64,000 nt of DNA. It comes from Lentzea sp. NBRC 105346. GTDB lineage: Bacteria > Actinomycetota > Actinomycetes > Mycobacteriales > Pseudonocardiaceae. Shown in pieces: positions 51,838 to 62,826 of the stretch (position 1 is its first letter; the number at the start of each line of letters is the position of its first letter). The notes under the pieces were generated by a model, which worked only from the letters and a program-made list of their open reading frames with translations, was not told where the DNA came from and did not search any database. Position numbers and translations under genes: made by a program. Where the stretch lies: contig NZ_BSTQ01000027.1 of NCBI RefSeq assembly GCF_030269605.1, positions 18,787-82,786 of the forward strand. Direction: 5' to 3'.

Positions 51838-52839
51838 ATGCGTTTCCGTCGGCTTATCGCCGCCGTAATGCTCGCCGTGTTCGTCCCGGTTCCCGCTCCG
51901 GCGAACGCCACCCAGACCCCTTGCACCGACGTGAACACCCCCGTGGGCCTCGGGCTCACCACGGCCACGATGTACGGCAGGCTGTGTGTCCCCGAGACCG
52001 CCTCGACGGTCATGGTCCTCGTCCCCGGCGGTACGTACACCCACGACTACTGGGACATCCCGATCGACCCGGACGTCCGCTCGGTCCGCCTCGCGTTGAA
52101 CAAGGCGCACATCGCCACCATGACGGTCGACCGGATCGGCACGGGCCGCAGCAGCAAGCCGCTCAGCCTGCTGGTCGACAACGTCAGCCAGGCCCAGGCC
52201 GTGCACCGGGTGATCCAGAGCCTGCGCCCGCGGTTCGACAAGGTGGTGATCGGCGGGCACTCGATCGGCTCGGTGATCACGATGGTCGAGGCCGGCACCT
52301 ACCGCGACGTCGACGGCGTGATGGTCACCGGCATGACCCATCAGTGGGACTACCTCCGCGCGGTGCCCGCGCTGGCCAACTCGATCCCCGCGGCGCTCGA
52401 CCCCGTGCTGAGCGTTCGCGGCCTGGACCCCGGCTACCTGACCACGATGCCGGGCGCGCGCTACGGCATGTTCCACGCTCCCGGCCCGAACGTGTCCTCG
52501 GTGGTCGACTACGACGAGTCCACAAAGGACGTTTTCACCGCCGGCGAGGCGGTCACCACCATCGTGATGTCGAACCTGGTGCTCCCCGCCAGTGCCACCA
52601 TCAACGCCCCGGTGCTGACCGTGCAGACCACCGCGGACTACTTCTGCGGTACCCCGCCGCTCGGTGCCGACTGCTCGTCCGCCGAGGCGCTGGCCGCGTC
52701 CGAGCGACCGTTCTTCACCCATGCGCCCCGAGTCGACGGATACGTCCTCAGCGGATACGGCCACTGCTTCAACTTCTCCGCCGACGCGGCTTCCGGATAT
52801 CACGACGCGGTCATCGAATGGGCACGTAGTCTGGCCTGA
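51838..52839 (+). CDS. secreted alpha/beta hydrolase
   Basis: A 333-residue hydrolase with a signal peptide (about 1-24, ending PANA) and the nucleophile elbow GGHSIGSV near residue 140; the catalytic His is likely in SGYGHCFNF near the end and Asp in TTADYFCGT. Esterase or lipase-like on external substrates. ATG 51838 has GGAGG eight bases upstream. Linked to the P450 gene by a 17-bp gap. Its stop and the next start (alkyltransferase-like) share one base. Confidence 0.87.
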   Translation: MRFRRLIAAVMLAVFVPVPAPANATQTPCTDVNTPVGLGLTTATMYGRLCVPETASTVMVLVPGGTYTHDYWDIPIDPDVRSVRLALNKAHIATMTVDRIGTGRSSKPLSLLVDNVSQAQAVHRVIQSLRPRFDKVVIGGHSIGSVITMVEAGTYRDVDGVMVTGMTHQWDYLRAVPALANSIPAALDPVLSVRGLDPGYLTTMPGARYGMFHAPGPNVSSVVDYDESTKDVFTAGEAVTTIVMSNLVLPASATINAPVLTVQTTADYFCGTPPLGADCSSAEALAASERPFFTHAPRVDGYVLSGYGHCFNFSADAASGYHDAVIEWARSLA

Positions 52840-53156
52840 TGGACGAAGAGATCCACGAGCGGGTTCGCGACACGATCAAGTCGATCCCGCGTGGACGGGT
52901 CGCCACGTACGGCGACGTCGCCGACATCTCGAAGGCACCGTCGCCACGGCTGGTCGGCCGGATCCTCCAGGAGGACGGGCACGACCTGCCGTGGCAGCGG
53001 GTTCTGAAAGCCGACGGCACCTGCGCCCCGCACCTGCGCGACGAGCAGCTGCAGCTGTTGCGTGAGGAGGGCGTGATGTCGTTGGACGGCAAGGTCAACC
53101 TGCGCGAGTACCGCTGGGAAGAGGCCCGCAAGGAGGAGCCGCCCGGCCTGTTCTAA
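52839..53156 (+). CDS. alkyltransferase-like (ATL) DNA repair protein
   Basis: A 105-residue MGMT-domain protein. The DNA-binding helix and GRVATYGDVA start and RLVGRIL Arg finger are normal, but the PCHR active-site Cys is replaced: the segment reads LPWQRVLKADG, so Trp stands at the acceptor position. Such ATL proteins bind O6-alkylguanine without transferring the alkyl group and hand it to nucleotide excision repair. ATG 52839 overlaps the hydrolase stop. In M. tuberculosis a similar gene (Rv3204) neighbours adnA; here it is about 7 kb away. Confidence 0.9.
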   Translation: MDEEIHERVRDTIKSIPRGRVATYGDVADISKAPSPRLVGRILQEDGHDLPWQRVLKADGTCAPHLRDEQLQLLREEGVMSLDGKVNLREYRWEEARKEEPPGLF

Positions 53157-53158
53157 AC

Positions 53159-53258
53159 CCCGCGAGTCCCACCTTCGCGCACCCCGTGTCCCACCTTCCC
53201 GCAGTGCCTTTGCGGCACGAGGGTGGGACACGGGGTGCAGGACGGTGGGACTCGCGGG
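53159..53258. terminator. nested 100-bp palindrome between convergent genes
   Basis: Three nested pairs are exact complements: CCCGCGAGTCCCACC (53159-53173) with 53244-53258, CACCCCGTGTCCCACC (53180-53195) with 53222-53237, and CCGC (53199-53202) with GCGG (53212-53215). It fills the space between the ATL stop (53156) and the chelatase stop (53277). Likely a bidirectional terminator, and by length also a repeat element. Confidence 0.75.
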
Positions 53259-53276
53259 TCTAGGGAACCACCCGGA

Positions 53277-53927
53277 TCAGGCCGCGCGACGATGTTCCAG
53301 GGCCTCGTGGTACCTGCGCAGCAGTACATCGACCACCAGAGGATGCGCACCGATCGGCTCGGACACCACGTCCGCGCCGCACTCGGCGAGCGACCCGTGG
53401 AATGCACCGGGTGCCAGCAACCACGACGCCACCGCGACACGGCGGCCCCGCAGCCCGTCAACGACGCCGGGCACGCGGGGACTCGCCGTGGCCACGTAGC
53501 CGACCGCGGAAGCGCCCAGCAGGCGGGCGGCCACCCGCACGTCGGCCAGCGCCCGCGCGTCGGACGAGCCGGCGGCGGCCAGCACCAGCGCGTCACCGGG
53601 CCGATGTCCCGCGGCGCGCAGGCGATCCCGCACCGCCTCGACCACCAGCGGATCCGGCCCCAACGGCCGCGTCAGCACCACATCCGACCGGCCCGACGAG
53701 GCGATCTGCGCAGGGATGTCCACCCGCACGTGGTACCCAGAGGCCAGAAAAGCCGGGACCACCACCGCGGGCCCGTCCAGCACCGAGGTCACATCGGGCT
53801 GCACGACGTCCGCGTAGGCGACGACCACTGGGACGTCCACATAGGACTGCAACATCGCCGCGGTCTCCGCGGTGACGAGACCACCGCGGGGATCACGGGT
53901 TCCGTGAGCGACGAGTACAAGCTTCAC
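53277..53927 (-). CDS. sirohydrochlorin chelatase (CbiX-like)
   Basis: A 216-residue protein of the CbiX/SirB type, with the metal-binding His in VAHGTRDPRG near the N terminus and a second in SGYHVRVDIP in the first half, repeated weakly as a second half-domain. It inserts iron (or cobalt) into sirohydrochlorin; in this cluster it should make siroheme for NirB. GTG 53927 overlaps the stop of the regulator gene by 4 nt. Resembles M. tuberculosis Rv0259c, next to the Rv0260c-type regulator. The SUMT (CobA/CysG) needed to make sirohydrochlorin is not in this window. Confidence 0.88.
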   Translation of the reverse strand: MKLVLVAHGTRDPRGGLVTAETAAMLQSYVDVPVVVAYADVVQPDVTSVLDGPAVVVPAFLASGYHVRVDIPAQIASSGRSDVVLTRPLGPDPLVVEAVRDRLRAAGHRPGDALVLAAAGSSDARALADVRVAARLLGASAVGYVATASPRVPGVVDGLRGRRVAVASWLLAPGAFHGSLAECGADVVSEPIGAHPLVVDVLLRRYHEALEHRRAA

Positions 53928-55027
53928 GCGGGCTCCATGGCAAGTCGGTAACCACGTTTCACGACCGTGCACACCATGCGCGGCTCCCCCAAAGCCGTGC
54001 GCAGCCGGCCGATCGCCGTCTCCACGGCGTGCTCCTCACCGCCGGACGGCAAGGCGGCCAACAGATCCTGCCGCGACACGACGCGACCGCGCGCGGCCAC
54101 CAGGGTCCGCAACACCGCCATCGGGGCGGGCGCGACGGGCCGCAGTTCGCCGTCGACCAGCACGGCCTGGCCACGCATCTCCATGTCCCGCGAGAAGATC
54201 CGCAGGCGGGTAGCGCGAGCGGGCAGCTCCAGAGCGAGTTCCCGGGCCATGGAACCGATCCGCGCCCGCGCCGGCTGCACGACCGGGACGCCCGCGGCCA
54301 CCAGCGGCCCGGCGGTGATCGCGCCGACGCCGACCACGAGCACCTTGCGGCGCAACGCCTCGACGAGCTCGTCGTAACGACCGAGGGCCGTGGCCGTCCG
54401 CAGCACCGAGGCGGCCGCCGGCGCGCTGGTGAACGTCAGCGCATCCACCTGACCGGCCATCACGGCCTCCAGCAACCGTTCCAGCGGAGCGGTGTCGGCG
54501 GGCGGCATCCACCGGTACACGGGGATCTCGACGACCTCGGCACCGGCGGCTCGCAGCGTGTTCACGAAGTCCGGCAACGGTTCCCCGTGCAGCTGCACGG
54601 CGACCCGCTTGCCGGCGACCCCGTCGCGCAGCAGGTACTGCAGCAGCTCGGCGTTGCTCTCCGACGACGGCGACCACGCCTCCTGCAGCCCGGCCGCGCG
54701 CACCGCGCCCTTCGCCTTCGGGCCGCGCGGCAGCACGATCGCGGAACCCAGCACCTTGAGCAGCCGGGACGCCAGGCCCCAGCCGTCCGCGGCCTCGATC
54801 CAGCCGCGGAAGCCGATGCCGGTGGTCGCGACCACGACGTCCACCGGCGAGTCCAGCAGACCCCGTGTCGCCGCCAACAGCTCGGCGTCGTCCGGCAGCG
54901 GCACTATCCGCAGCGCCGCGCCGTGGATCACGGTGGCGCCCTTGCGTTCCAGCAACGCGCCCAGTTCGTCGGCGCGCCGGGCCGCGGTGACTCCGACGGT
55001 GAATCCCGCGAGCTCCAGCGCCGTCAT
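53924..55027 (-). CDS. nnaR: NnaR-type regulator (HemD-like domain + winged helix)
   Basis: A 367-residue protein with an N-terminal uroporphyrinogen-III synthase-like domain (about 1-260; ELAGFTVGVTAARRADELGA, VVATTGIGFRGW, ALTFTSAPAAASVL) and a C-terminal OmpR-like winged helix (about 270-365; MAVLRTLVAARGRVVSRQDL, ETAIGRLRTALGE, VVKRGYRLAM). This is the architecture of NnaR, which with GlnR activates nitrate/nitrite assimilation genes in Streptomyces and mycobacteria. HemD-type catalysis was not established for such proteins. Start ATG 55027, overlapping the nirD stop (ATGA). It lies within its own target operon. Confidence 0.87.
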   Translation of the reverse strand: MTALELAGFTVGVTAARRADELGALLERKGATVIHGAALRIVPLPDDAELLAATRGLLDSPVDVVVATTGIGFRGWIEAADGWGLASRLLKVLGSAIVLPRGPKAKGAVRAAGLQEAWSPSSESNAELLQYLLRDGVAGKRVAVQLHGEPLPDFVNTLRAAGAEVVEIPVYRWMPPADTAPLERLLEAVMAGQVDALTFTSAPAAASVLRTATALGRYDELVEALRRKVLVVGVGAITAGPLVAAGVPVVQPARARIGSMARELALELPARATRLRIFSRDMEMRGQAVLVDGELRPVAPAPMAVLRTLVAARGRVVSRQDLLAALPSGGEEHAVETAIGRLRTALGEPRMVCTVVKRGYRLAMEPA

Positions 55028-55338
55028 GTGAGCTCCACGACGCCGTCGCGCACCCGGACGGGGTGCACGGCGACCGAGTGGTCCGGAGAGTCGAGACACG
55101 CGCCGGTGGTGAGGTCGAACGCCTGCTTGTACACCGGCGACACGACGACCGGCCGGCCCCCGCGGTCGCCGACGATGCCGCGCGCGAGCACCGCGGCGCC
55201 GCTGAACGGGTCGATGTTGTCCAGCGCGTGGACCGAACCGTCGAAGGTCAGGAACACCGCCACCTGGGAGCCATCGGGCAACAGGGCCGCGACGCCCTGC
55301 TCTGGCCGCAACGCGCTCAACTCGCACACTGGGGTCAT
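55024..55338 (-). CDS. nirD: nitrite reductase small subunit NirD
   Basis: A 104-residue Rieske-fold small subunit of NADH-dependent assimilatory nitrite reductase. It has LRPEQGVAALLPDGSQVAVF and VVSPVYKQAFDLTTGACLD, but lacks Cys-His cluster pairs, as usual for NirD. It assists NirB. ATG 55338 overlaps the nirB stop (ATGA) and its own stop overlaps the regulator start. Confidence 0.93.
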   Translation of the reverse strand: MTPVCELSALRPEQGVAALLPDGSQVAVFLTFDGSVHALDNIDPFSGAAVLARGIVGDRGGRPVVVSPVYKQAFDLTTGACLDSPDHSVAVHPVRVRDGVVELT

Positions 55339-57809
55339 TGGGCCACCTCCGGGATTCCGAGCAGGACGGGAACGCGCTGGCCGCGTTCCTCGCGGAACGA
55401 GATCGTCGGGTCGGGCGTGCCGGGAGCGTTGACGAACGACTGGAACCGGGCGAGCTTCTCCGGGTCCTCGAGCACACCGCGCCACTCGTCGGCGTAGTCC
55501 TCGACGTGCGCGGCCATCGCGGCCTCCAGGTCGGCGCAGATGCCGAGGCTGTCGTCGACGATCACCTCGCGCAGGTGCTCGAGCCCGCCGTCGAGGCCCT
55601 CCAGCCACGCCGACGTGCGCTGCAACCGGTCCGCCGTGCGGATGTAGAACATCAGGAACCGGTCGATGTACTTGATCAGGGACTCGGTGTCCACGTCGGA
55701 CACCAGCAGGTCGGCGTGCCGCGGCGTGAAGCCGCCGTTGCCGCCGACGTAGAGGTTCCAGCCGTTCTCGGTGGCGATGATGCCGAAGTCCTTGCCCCGC
55801 GCCTCCGCGCACTCGCGCGCGCAGCCGGACACCGCGGACTTGAGCTTGTGCGGCGACCGCAGACCGCGGTAGCGCAGCTCCAGCTCGATCGCCAGGCCGA
55901 CGGAGTCCTGGACGCCGTATCGGCACCAGGTCGTGCCGACACACGACTTCACCGTGCGCAACGCCTTGCCGTACGCGTGCCCGGACTCGAAGCCGGCGTC
56001 CACCAGGCGCCGCCAGATCTCCGGCAGCTGGTCGACGGTCGCGCCGAACAGGTCGATCCGCTGCCCGCCGGTGATCTTCGTGTACAGGCCGAAGTCCCGC
56101 GCCACCTCACCGATCACGATCAGCTTCTGCGGCGTGATCTCACCGCCGGGGATGCGGGGCACGACCGAGTACGTGCCGTTGCGCTGCATGTTGGCGAGGA
56201 ACCGGTCGTTGGTGTCCTGCAACGTGGCCTGCTCGCCGCCGAGCACGTGCCCGTTGCCCAGCGACGCGAGGATCGACGCGACGGCGGGCTTGCAGATGTC
56301 GCAGCCGCGCCCGCGGCCGTGCTTGCCCACCAGTTCGGTGAACGACGTGATGCGCGTGGCCCGGACGATCTCGAACAGCTCGGCCCGCGAGTGGTCGAAG
56401 TGCTCGCACAACGCCTTGGACTGCTCGACACCGCACTCGGTGAGCAGCTGCTTGAGCATCGGAACACAGGAACCGCAACCGGTTCCGGCCTTCGTGCACG
56501 CCTTGATCGTCGGCACGTCCGTGCACACGCCGGCGCAGATCGCGTCGGTGATCGTCTGCTTGGTCACCGCGTGGCACGAGCAGACCTGCGCGTCCGGCGG
56601 CAGCGAGAGTTCCGCGCTGCCACCGGGTTCGAGCAGGCCGGCCGGAACGTCCTTGCCCACCAACGGGCGCAGCATCGCGTACTGCGACGCGTCGCCGACG
56701 AGGATGCCGCCGAGCAACGTCTTCGCGTCGTCGGACACCACGAGCTTGCTGTAGGTGCCCGCGACGGCGTTGTTGACGACGACCTCCAGCGCGCCCTCGG
56801 TCGTCGCGTGCGCGTCGCCGAACGACGCCACGTCGACCCCGAGGAGCTTGAGCTTGGTCGAGGTGTCCGCGCCGGGGAACACCGACGCGGCACCACAGAG
56901 CTGGTCGGCCACGACCTCGGCCATCGAGTAGCCGGGCGCGACGAGACCGTAGACCGTGCCTTCGATGCTGGCGCACTCACCGATCGCGTACACGTTCGGG
57001 TCGGAGGTGCGGCACGCGTCGTCGACCAGATAACCACCCCGCGGGCCGAGCGGAAGCCCGAGGTCGAGGTCGGTGCGCGGCCGGATGCCCGCGGAGAACA
57101 CGACGACGTCCAGGTCCAGCTCGAGACCGTTGGTCAGCTTGGCGATCAGGCGGTCACCGTCGAGTTCGATCGACGACGCGGACGTGCCGGTGTGCACGGT
57201 CAGATCGAGCTTCTCGACCAGCCGCTTCAACAGCCCGGCGCCGCCTTCGTCGACCTGGATCGGCATCAGCCGCGGCGCCAGCTCCACGACGTGCGGCGAA
57301 ACTCCCATGCCACGCAAGGCGTTCGCCGCCTCGAGACCGAGCAGACCGCCGCCCAGCACCATGCCCGAGTGGCGGCCGATGCGCCTCGTGGACCGATCGA
57401 CCGTCGCCTTGATCGCGTCCAGGTCCTCGATCGTGCGATAGACGTGACAGCCGGGCAGATCGCGGCCCGGTACCGGGGGGACGAACGGCACCGAGCCGGT
57501 CGCGAGCACCAGCGCGTCGTACGAGACCTCGGCACCGCTGGCCGAGGTGACGACCCGGCGATCGCGGTCGACACTCACGACCGCGTCGCCGAGCCGCAGG
57601 TCCGCGCCCTCGAGCGGCCCCAGCTCGAGGTCCTCCGCGCGCCACGTGTCCACATAGGACGACAGGGCGACACGGTCGTACGCGGGCCTGGCTTCCTCAC
57701 CGAAAACCACGATCCGCCACTGGTCGTCGACGTCCTTGGCACGGAGGGCTTCCACGAGCCGGTGGCCGACCATGCCGTGGCCGACGACAACAAGAGTCCG
57801 GGTACTCAT
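55335..57809 (-). CDS. nirB: nitrite reductase large subunit NirB
   Basis: An 824-residue siroheme nitrite reductase. FAD/NAD domains at 1-400 (VVVGHGMVGHRLVEAL; VLGGGLLGLEAANAL), a BFD-like [2Fe-2S] domain with CSCHAVTK and GTGCGSCV near 425-465, and the siroheme/4Fe-4S half with VKSCVGTTWCRYG and SAVSGCARECAEARGKDFG near 640-690. It reduces nitrite to ammonium with NADH. ATG 57809 follows GGAGG at the usual spacing. It is 112 bp after narK, with a hairpin in the leader. Length is typical. Confidence 0.95.
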   Translation of the reverse strand: MSTRTLVVVGHGMVGHRLVEALRAKDVDDQWRIVVFGEEARPAYDRVALSSYVDTWRAEDLELGPLEGADLRLGDAVVSVDRDRRVVTSASGAEVSYDALVLATGSVPFVPPVPGRDLPGCHVYRTIEDLDAIKATVDRSTRRIGRHSGMVLGGGLLGLEAANALRGMGVSPHVVELAPRLMPIQVDEGGAGLLKRLVEKLDLTVHTGTSASSIELDGDRLIAKLTNGLELDLDVVVFSAGIRPRTDLDLGLPLGPRGGYLVDDACRTSDPNVYAIGECASIEGTVYGLVAPGYSMAEVVADQLCGAASVFPGADTSTKLKLLGVDVASFGDAHATTEGALEVVVNNAVAGTYSKLVVSDDAKTLLGGILVGDASQYAMLRPLVGKDVPAGLLEPGGSAELSLPPDAQVCSCHAVTKQTITDAICAGVCTDVPTIKACTKAGTGCGSCVPMLKQLLTECGVEQSKALCEHFDHSRAELFEIVRATRITSFTELVGKHGRGRGCDICKPAVASILASLGNGHVLGGEQATLQDTNDRFLANMQRNGTYSVVPRIPGGEITPQKLIVIGEVARDFGLYTKITGGQRIDLFGATVDQLPEIWRRLVDAGFESGHAYGKALRTVKSCVGTTWCRYGVQDSVGLAIELELRYRGLRSPHKLKSAVSGCARECAEARGKDFGIIATENGWNLYVGGNGGFTPRHADLLVSDVDTESLIKYIDRFLMFYIRTADRLQRTSAWLEGLDGGLEHLREVIVDDSLGICADLEAAMAAHVEDYADEWRGVLEDPEKLARFQSFVNAPGTPDPTISFREERGQRVPVLLGIPEVAQ

Positions 57810-57824
57810 CGAGGCATCCTCCTT

Positions 57825-57848
57825 CCGCCCGCTATGCTCAGCGGGCGG
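57825..57848 (-). promoter_or_regulatory. hairpin in the nirB leader
   Basis: CCGCCCGC (57825-57832) and GCGGGCGG (57841-57848) form an 8-bp stem with an 8-base loop, just upstream of the GGAGG ribosome site of nirB on the minus strand. The site may tune translation or end some narK transcripts; a 3-codon ORF (ATG CCT CGA TGA) overlaps the nirB start. No T run was seen. Confidence 0.45.
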
Positions 57849-57921
57849 CGTGTCATCCCAAGGTCGGCGATATTTCGGCCGTGTTAAAGGAAACTCTCTT
57901 CGCTGGTCAGCGAGGTGTGCG

Positions 57922-59268
57922 TCACACGCCCGCGTAGGCGAGGCTCGGCACCCGCTGGAACACCCGCACCCGCAGGTAGAACCACCACGTGGTCGCCACG
58001 CAGGCCGCATAGAAGAAGAGAATCGCCGTCAACGCCGGGGTGAGCGTCTTGCTGCCCTCGAGCGAGAACTTGAAGACGAGGTTCACCAGCACACCGCCGA
58101 AGGCGCCGATCGCGCCCGCGATGCCGACCACGGCCGCCGCCTGCCGCTTGGCCGACTTCACGTCGTCGGTCTGCGCGGCGTAGATCGCGGGGATCATCCG
58201 GTAGGTCGAGCCGTTGCCGATGCCCGCCAGCACGAACAGCAGGATGAACGAGCTGAAGAACAACGCGAAGCTCTTCTGGTCGACGCTGTACATCACGCCG
58301 ATGGTCCCGACGGCCAGACCGACGAACGTGGCGAGCGTCACCTTCGCACCACCGATGCGATCCGACAGCCAGCCGCCGAGCGGACGGGCGACCGAACCGA
58401 TGAGCGCACCGAGGAACGCGAGCGACACCCAGCTCTTGTAGTCCACGAAGCTGATCTTGATGAGCGACGGGAACGCGAACGAGTAGCCGATGAACGAGCC
58501 GAACGTGCCGATGTACAGGAACGACATCACCCACGTGTGCTTGTTCGACAGCGCGAGCTTGTAGGACTGCCCGTCCGGCTTGGCCTGGGTGAGGCTGTCC
58601 ATGAAGAACCACGCGCACGCCGTGGCCAGGACGATGAACGGGATCCAGATCGCGGCCGCGTACGCGAGGTGGATGCCGGTGCCGATGGTGATCACGATCG
58701 GCACGATCAGCTGGGTGATCGCGACACCGAGGTTGCCGCCCGCGGCGTTGAGGCCGAGCGCGAGGCCCTTCTTGCCCTCCGGGTAGAAGAACGAGATGTT
58801 CGCCATCGACGACGAGAAGTTGCCGCCGCCGAGGCCCATCGCGCCCGCGGTCAGCAGGAAGAACCAGTACGGCGTTCCCGGCGTCGTCACCGCGTAGATC
58901 AGCAGCGCGCACGGGATGAGCAGCAGCCCAGCGCTGATTGTCGTCCACACGCGGCCGCCGAACCTCGGCACCGCGAACGTGTACGGGATGCGGAGCGTCG
59001 CGCCGACCAGGTTCGGCACGATCAGCAGCCAGAACTGCTGGCCGATCGAGAACTTGAACCCGACGTTGCCCAGGCTCACCACCACGATGCTCATCAGCAC
59101 CCAGACGCTGAAGCCCAGGTTCTCCGCGAGGATCGAGAAGATGAGGTTCTTGCGGGCGACCTTCTTGCCGGTCTGCTCCCAGAACTCGGGGTTCTCGGGC
59201 TCCCAGTGGTCGATCCAGCGACCACCGCGGGTCTTGGGCTCTGTGGGCTTCTCCAGGGTTGTGCTCAT
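57922..59268 (-). CDS. narK: nitrate/nitrite transporter NarK
   Basis: A 448-residue major facilitator protein with twelve predicted helices and the nitrate-porter signature GLGGGNFSSSMANISFFYP near residue 150 and GNGSTYRMIP near 340. It carries nitrate (and possibly nitrite) into the cell for the reductases. ATG 59268 is the first start before the conserved cytosolic segment (WIDHWEPENPEFWEQTG). It sits 97 bp downstream of the FAD/Fe-S reductase gene and upstream of nirB on the same strand. Confidence 0.95.
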   Translation of the reverse strand: MSTTLEKPTEPKTRGGRWIDHWEPENPEFWEQTGKKVARKNLIFSILAENLGFSVWVLMSIVVVSLGNVGFKFSIGQQFWLLIVPNLVGATLRIPYTFAVPRFGGRVWTTISAGLLLIPCALLIYAVTTPGTPYWFFLLTAGAMGLGGGNFSSSMANISFFYPEGKKGLALGLNAAGGNLGVAITQLIVPIVITIGTGIHLAYAAAIWIPFIVLATACAWFFMDSLTQAKPDGQSYKLALSNKHTWVMSFLYIGTFGSFIGYSFAFPSLIKISFVDYKSWVSLAFLGALIGSVARPLGGWLSDRIGGAKVTLATFVGLAVGTIGVMYSVDQKSFALFFSSFILLFVLAGIGNGSTYRMIPAIYAAQTDDVKSAKRQAAAVVGIAGAIGAFGGVLVNLVFKFSLEGSKTLTPALTAILFFYAACVATTWWFYLRVRVFQRVPSLAYAGV

Positions 59269-59365
59269 CTGCCGACCTCCGGGGATCGTGGGTTGCGAAG
59301 ACCGTAAGAACGGCTGATTACCTGCGAGTGCGCATGAGTGACGGCAACGGCAACTCCATCGCACT

Positions 59366-60792
59366 TCACGCGGACTGGGGTTGTGAGGCCGCGAGCCAGT
59401 CCACCAGACCGCACACGGCGTCCTTGCAACCGCCGCATCCGGTGGTGGCGCGCGTCACTTCCGCAATCGCGCCAACGCTTTCCGCGCCCGCCCGCCACGC
59501 GCTGACGATCTGTCCCTTGGAGACGGTGTTGCACCGGCACACCACCGCGCTCGCGGGCAGGTCGGCCGGGCTCGCCGCCTCACTCGGCAGAGCCCGGCCG
59601 AGCAGCAAGGCCAACCGGTCTGTGGGCGCCGGCTGGCCGCGGTCGTACAGCTGCGTGATCGTGGCGGCCGCGTCCGGTGCGCCGATCAGGATCGCGCCCG
59701 CGACCTTGTCCTCGCGCAGCACGAGCTTCGCGTACCGGCCGCGCGCGGGGTCCTGGAAACAAAGGACTTCCGACTCGGGGCAGTCCACGTCGACGTGCAC
59801 GTCGCCCAGTGCGGCGAGGTCGACGTCGCGGGCCTTGAGCCGGGTGATCACCGAGGTGCCCTTGTACCGCGAACCCGGTGCGGCGCCGGTCAACCGGTCC
59901 GCGAGCACGGCCGCCTGGTCCCAGGCGGGTTGTACGAGGCCGGACACGGTGCCGGGATGCTGCGCGCAGTCGCCGATCGCGTGGATGCGCGGATCGCTGG
60001 TGCGCAACGCGTCGTCGACGACGACACCGCGGTCGACGGTCAGTCCGGCGGCGTCCGCCAACGACGTCTCGGCCCGCACACCGGCGCTGACCACGACCAG
60101 CTCGGCCGGGACGTGCGTGCCGTCGCTGAGCGCGAGCCCGTCGCCCGCCAGGTACTTCGACGCGAAGACGTTCAGGCGGAACTCGATTCCCAGGTCGGTG
60201 AGCGTCCGGGCGAGCACCCGCCCGGCACCGGGGTCGAGCTGGCGTTCCATCAGGTGCCCCACGGGGTGCACAACGGTGACGAGACACCCGCGTCCGGCGA
60301 GCCCGCGCGCCGCCTCGATGCCGAGCAGGCCACCTCCCAGCACGGCGACCGGCATGCCGGGCTGCGCGCGATCGACGATCCGCTCGCAGTCGTCGAGGCT
60401 GCGGAACGCCACGACACCGGGCGCCATCACGCCGTCCGGGTCGAGCAGCCCCTCGGTCGGCGGCACCCACGGCCGGCTTCCGGTGGCCAGAACCAGTGCG
60501 TCGTAAGGGATGTCCTCCGCGCCCAGGCTGACCGTGCGCTTCTCCCGGTCGATCCTGGTGACCGGCTCGCCGAGCCTGAGCTCGATCCCGTGGTCGTGCG
60601 CCCACTCCTCGTCGTGCAGCAGCACGGAGTCCGGCGTCATCGTGCCGGCGACCACGGTGGACAGCAGCACGCGGTTGTACGCCGCGTGCTTCTCGTCCCC
60701 GATGACCGTGATGGAGATTTCCTTGTCACGCCTGCGGATCTCGTCCGCGAGCCGGGCTCCGGCCATGCCGTACCCGATGATCACCACACGCC

Positions 60793-60796
<4 letters not shown>
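59366..60796 (-). CDS. FAD/NAD(P)H oxidoreductase with [2Fe-2S] domain (nitrate reductase electron-transfer partner)
   Basis: A 476-residue flavoprotein like the N-terminal half of NirB: FAD motif VVIIGYGMAGARLADEI, NAD motif VAVLGGGLLGIEAARGL near 155, HAIGDCAQHPG, and a C-terminal BFD-like cluster with VCRCNTVSKGQIVSAW and TTGCGGCKDAV. It should pass electrons from NAD(P)H to the adjacent nitrate reductase, a role of NasB-type subunits. Start ATG 60796 overlaps the nitrate reductase stop (ATGA), so the two are coupled. There is no siroheme domain. Confidence 0.88.
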
Positions 60797-62757
<1,961 letters not shown>

Positions 62758-62826
62758 CTGACGAACGCTAAGAAGCGCTCGTTAACCCGAACGCACGGAA
62801 TGTTTCGTCCACGCGAACTTGGCCGC

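Noticed and set aside
55338..57887. An 849-codon plus-strand open frame antisense to nirB
   Set aside because: Composition is repetitive Arg/Val/Asp and the minus strand encodes a canonical NirB with all cysteine motifs.
59269..59365. A GlnR box upstream of narK
   Set aside because: A GTCAC and a GTAAT were seen, but the paired half-sites match poorly and the spacing is off by one.
62758..62826. A GlnR box upstream of nasA
   Set aside because: GAAAC and GTTAAC elements are present but not in the GTnAC-N6-GAAAC arrangement; spacing and bases do not fit.
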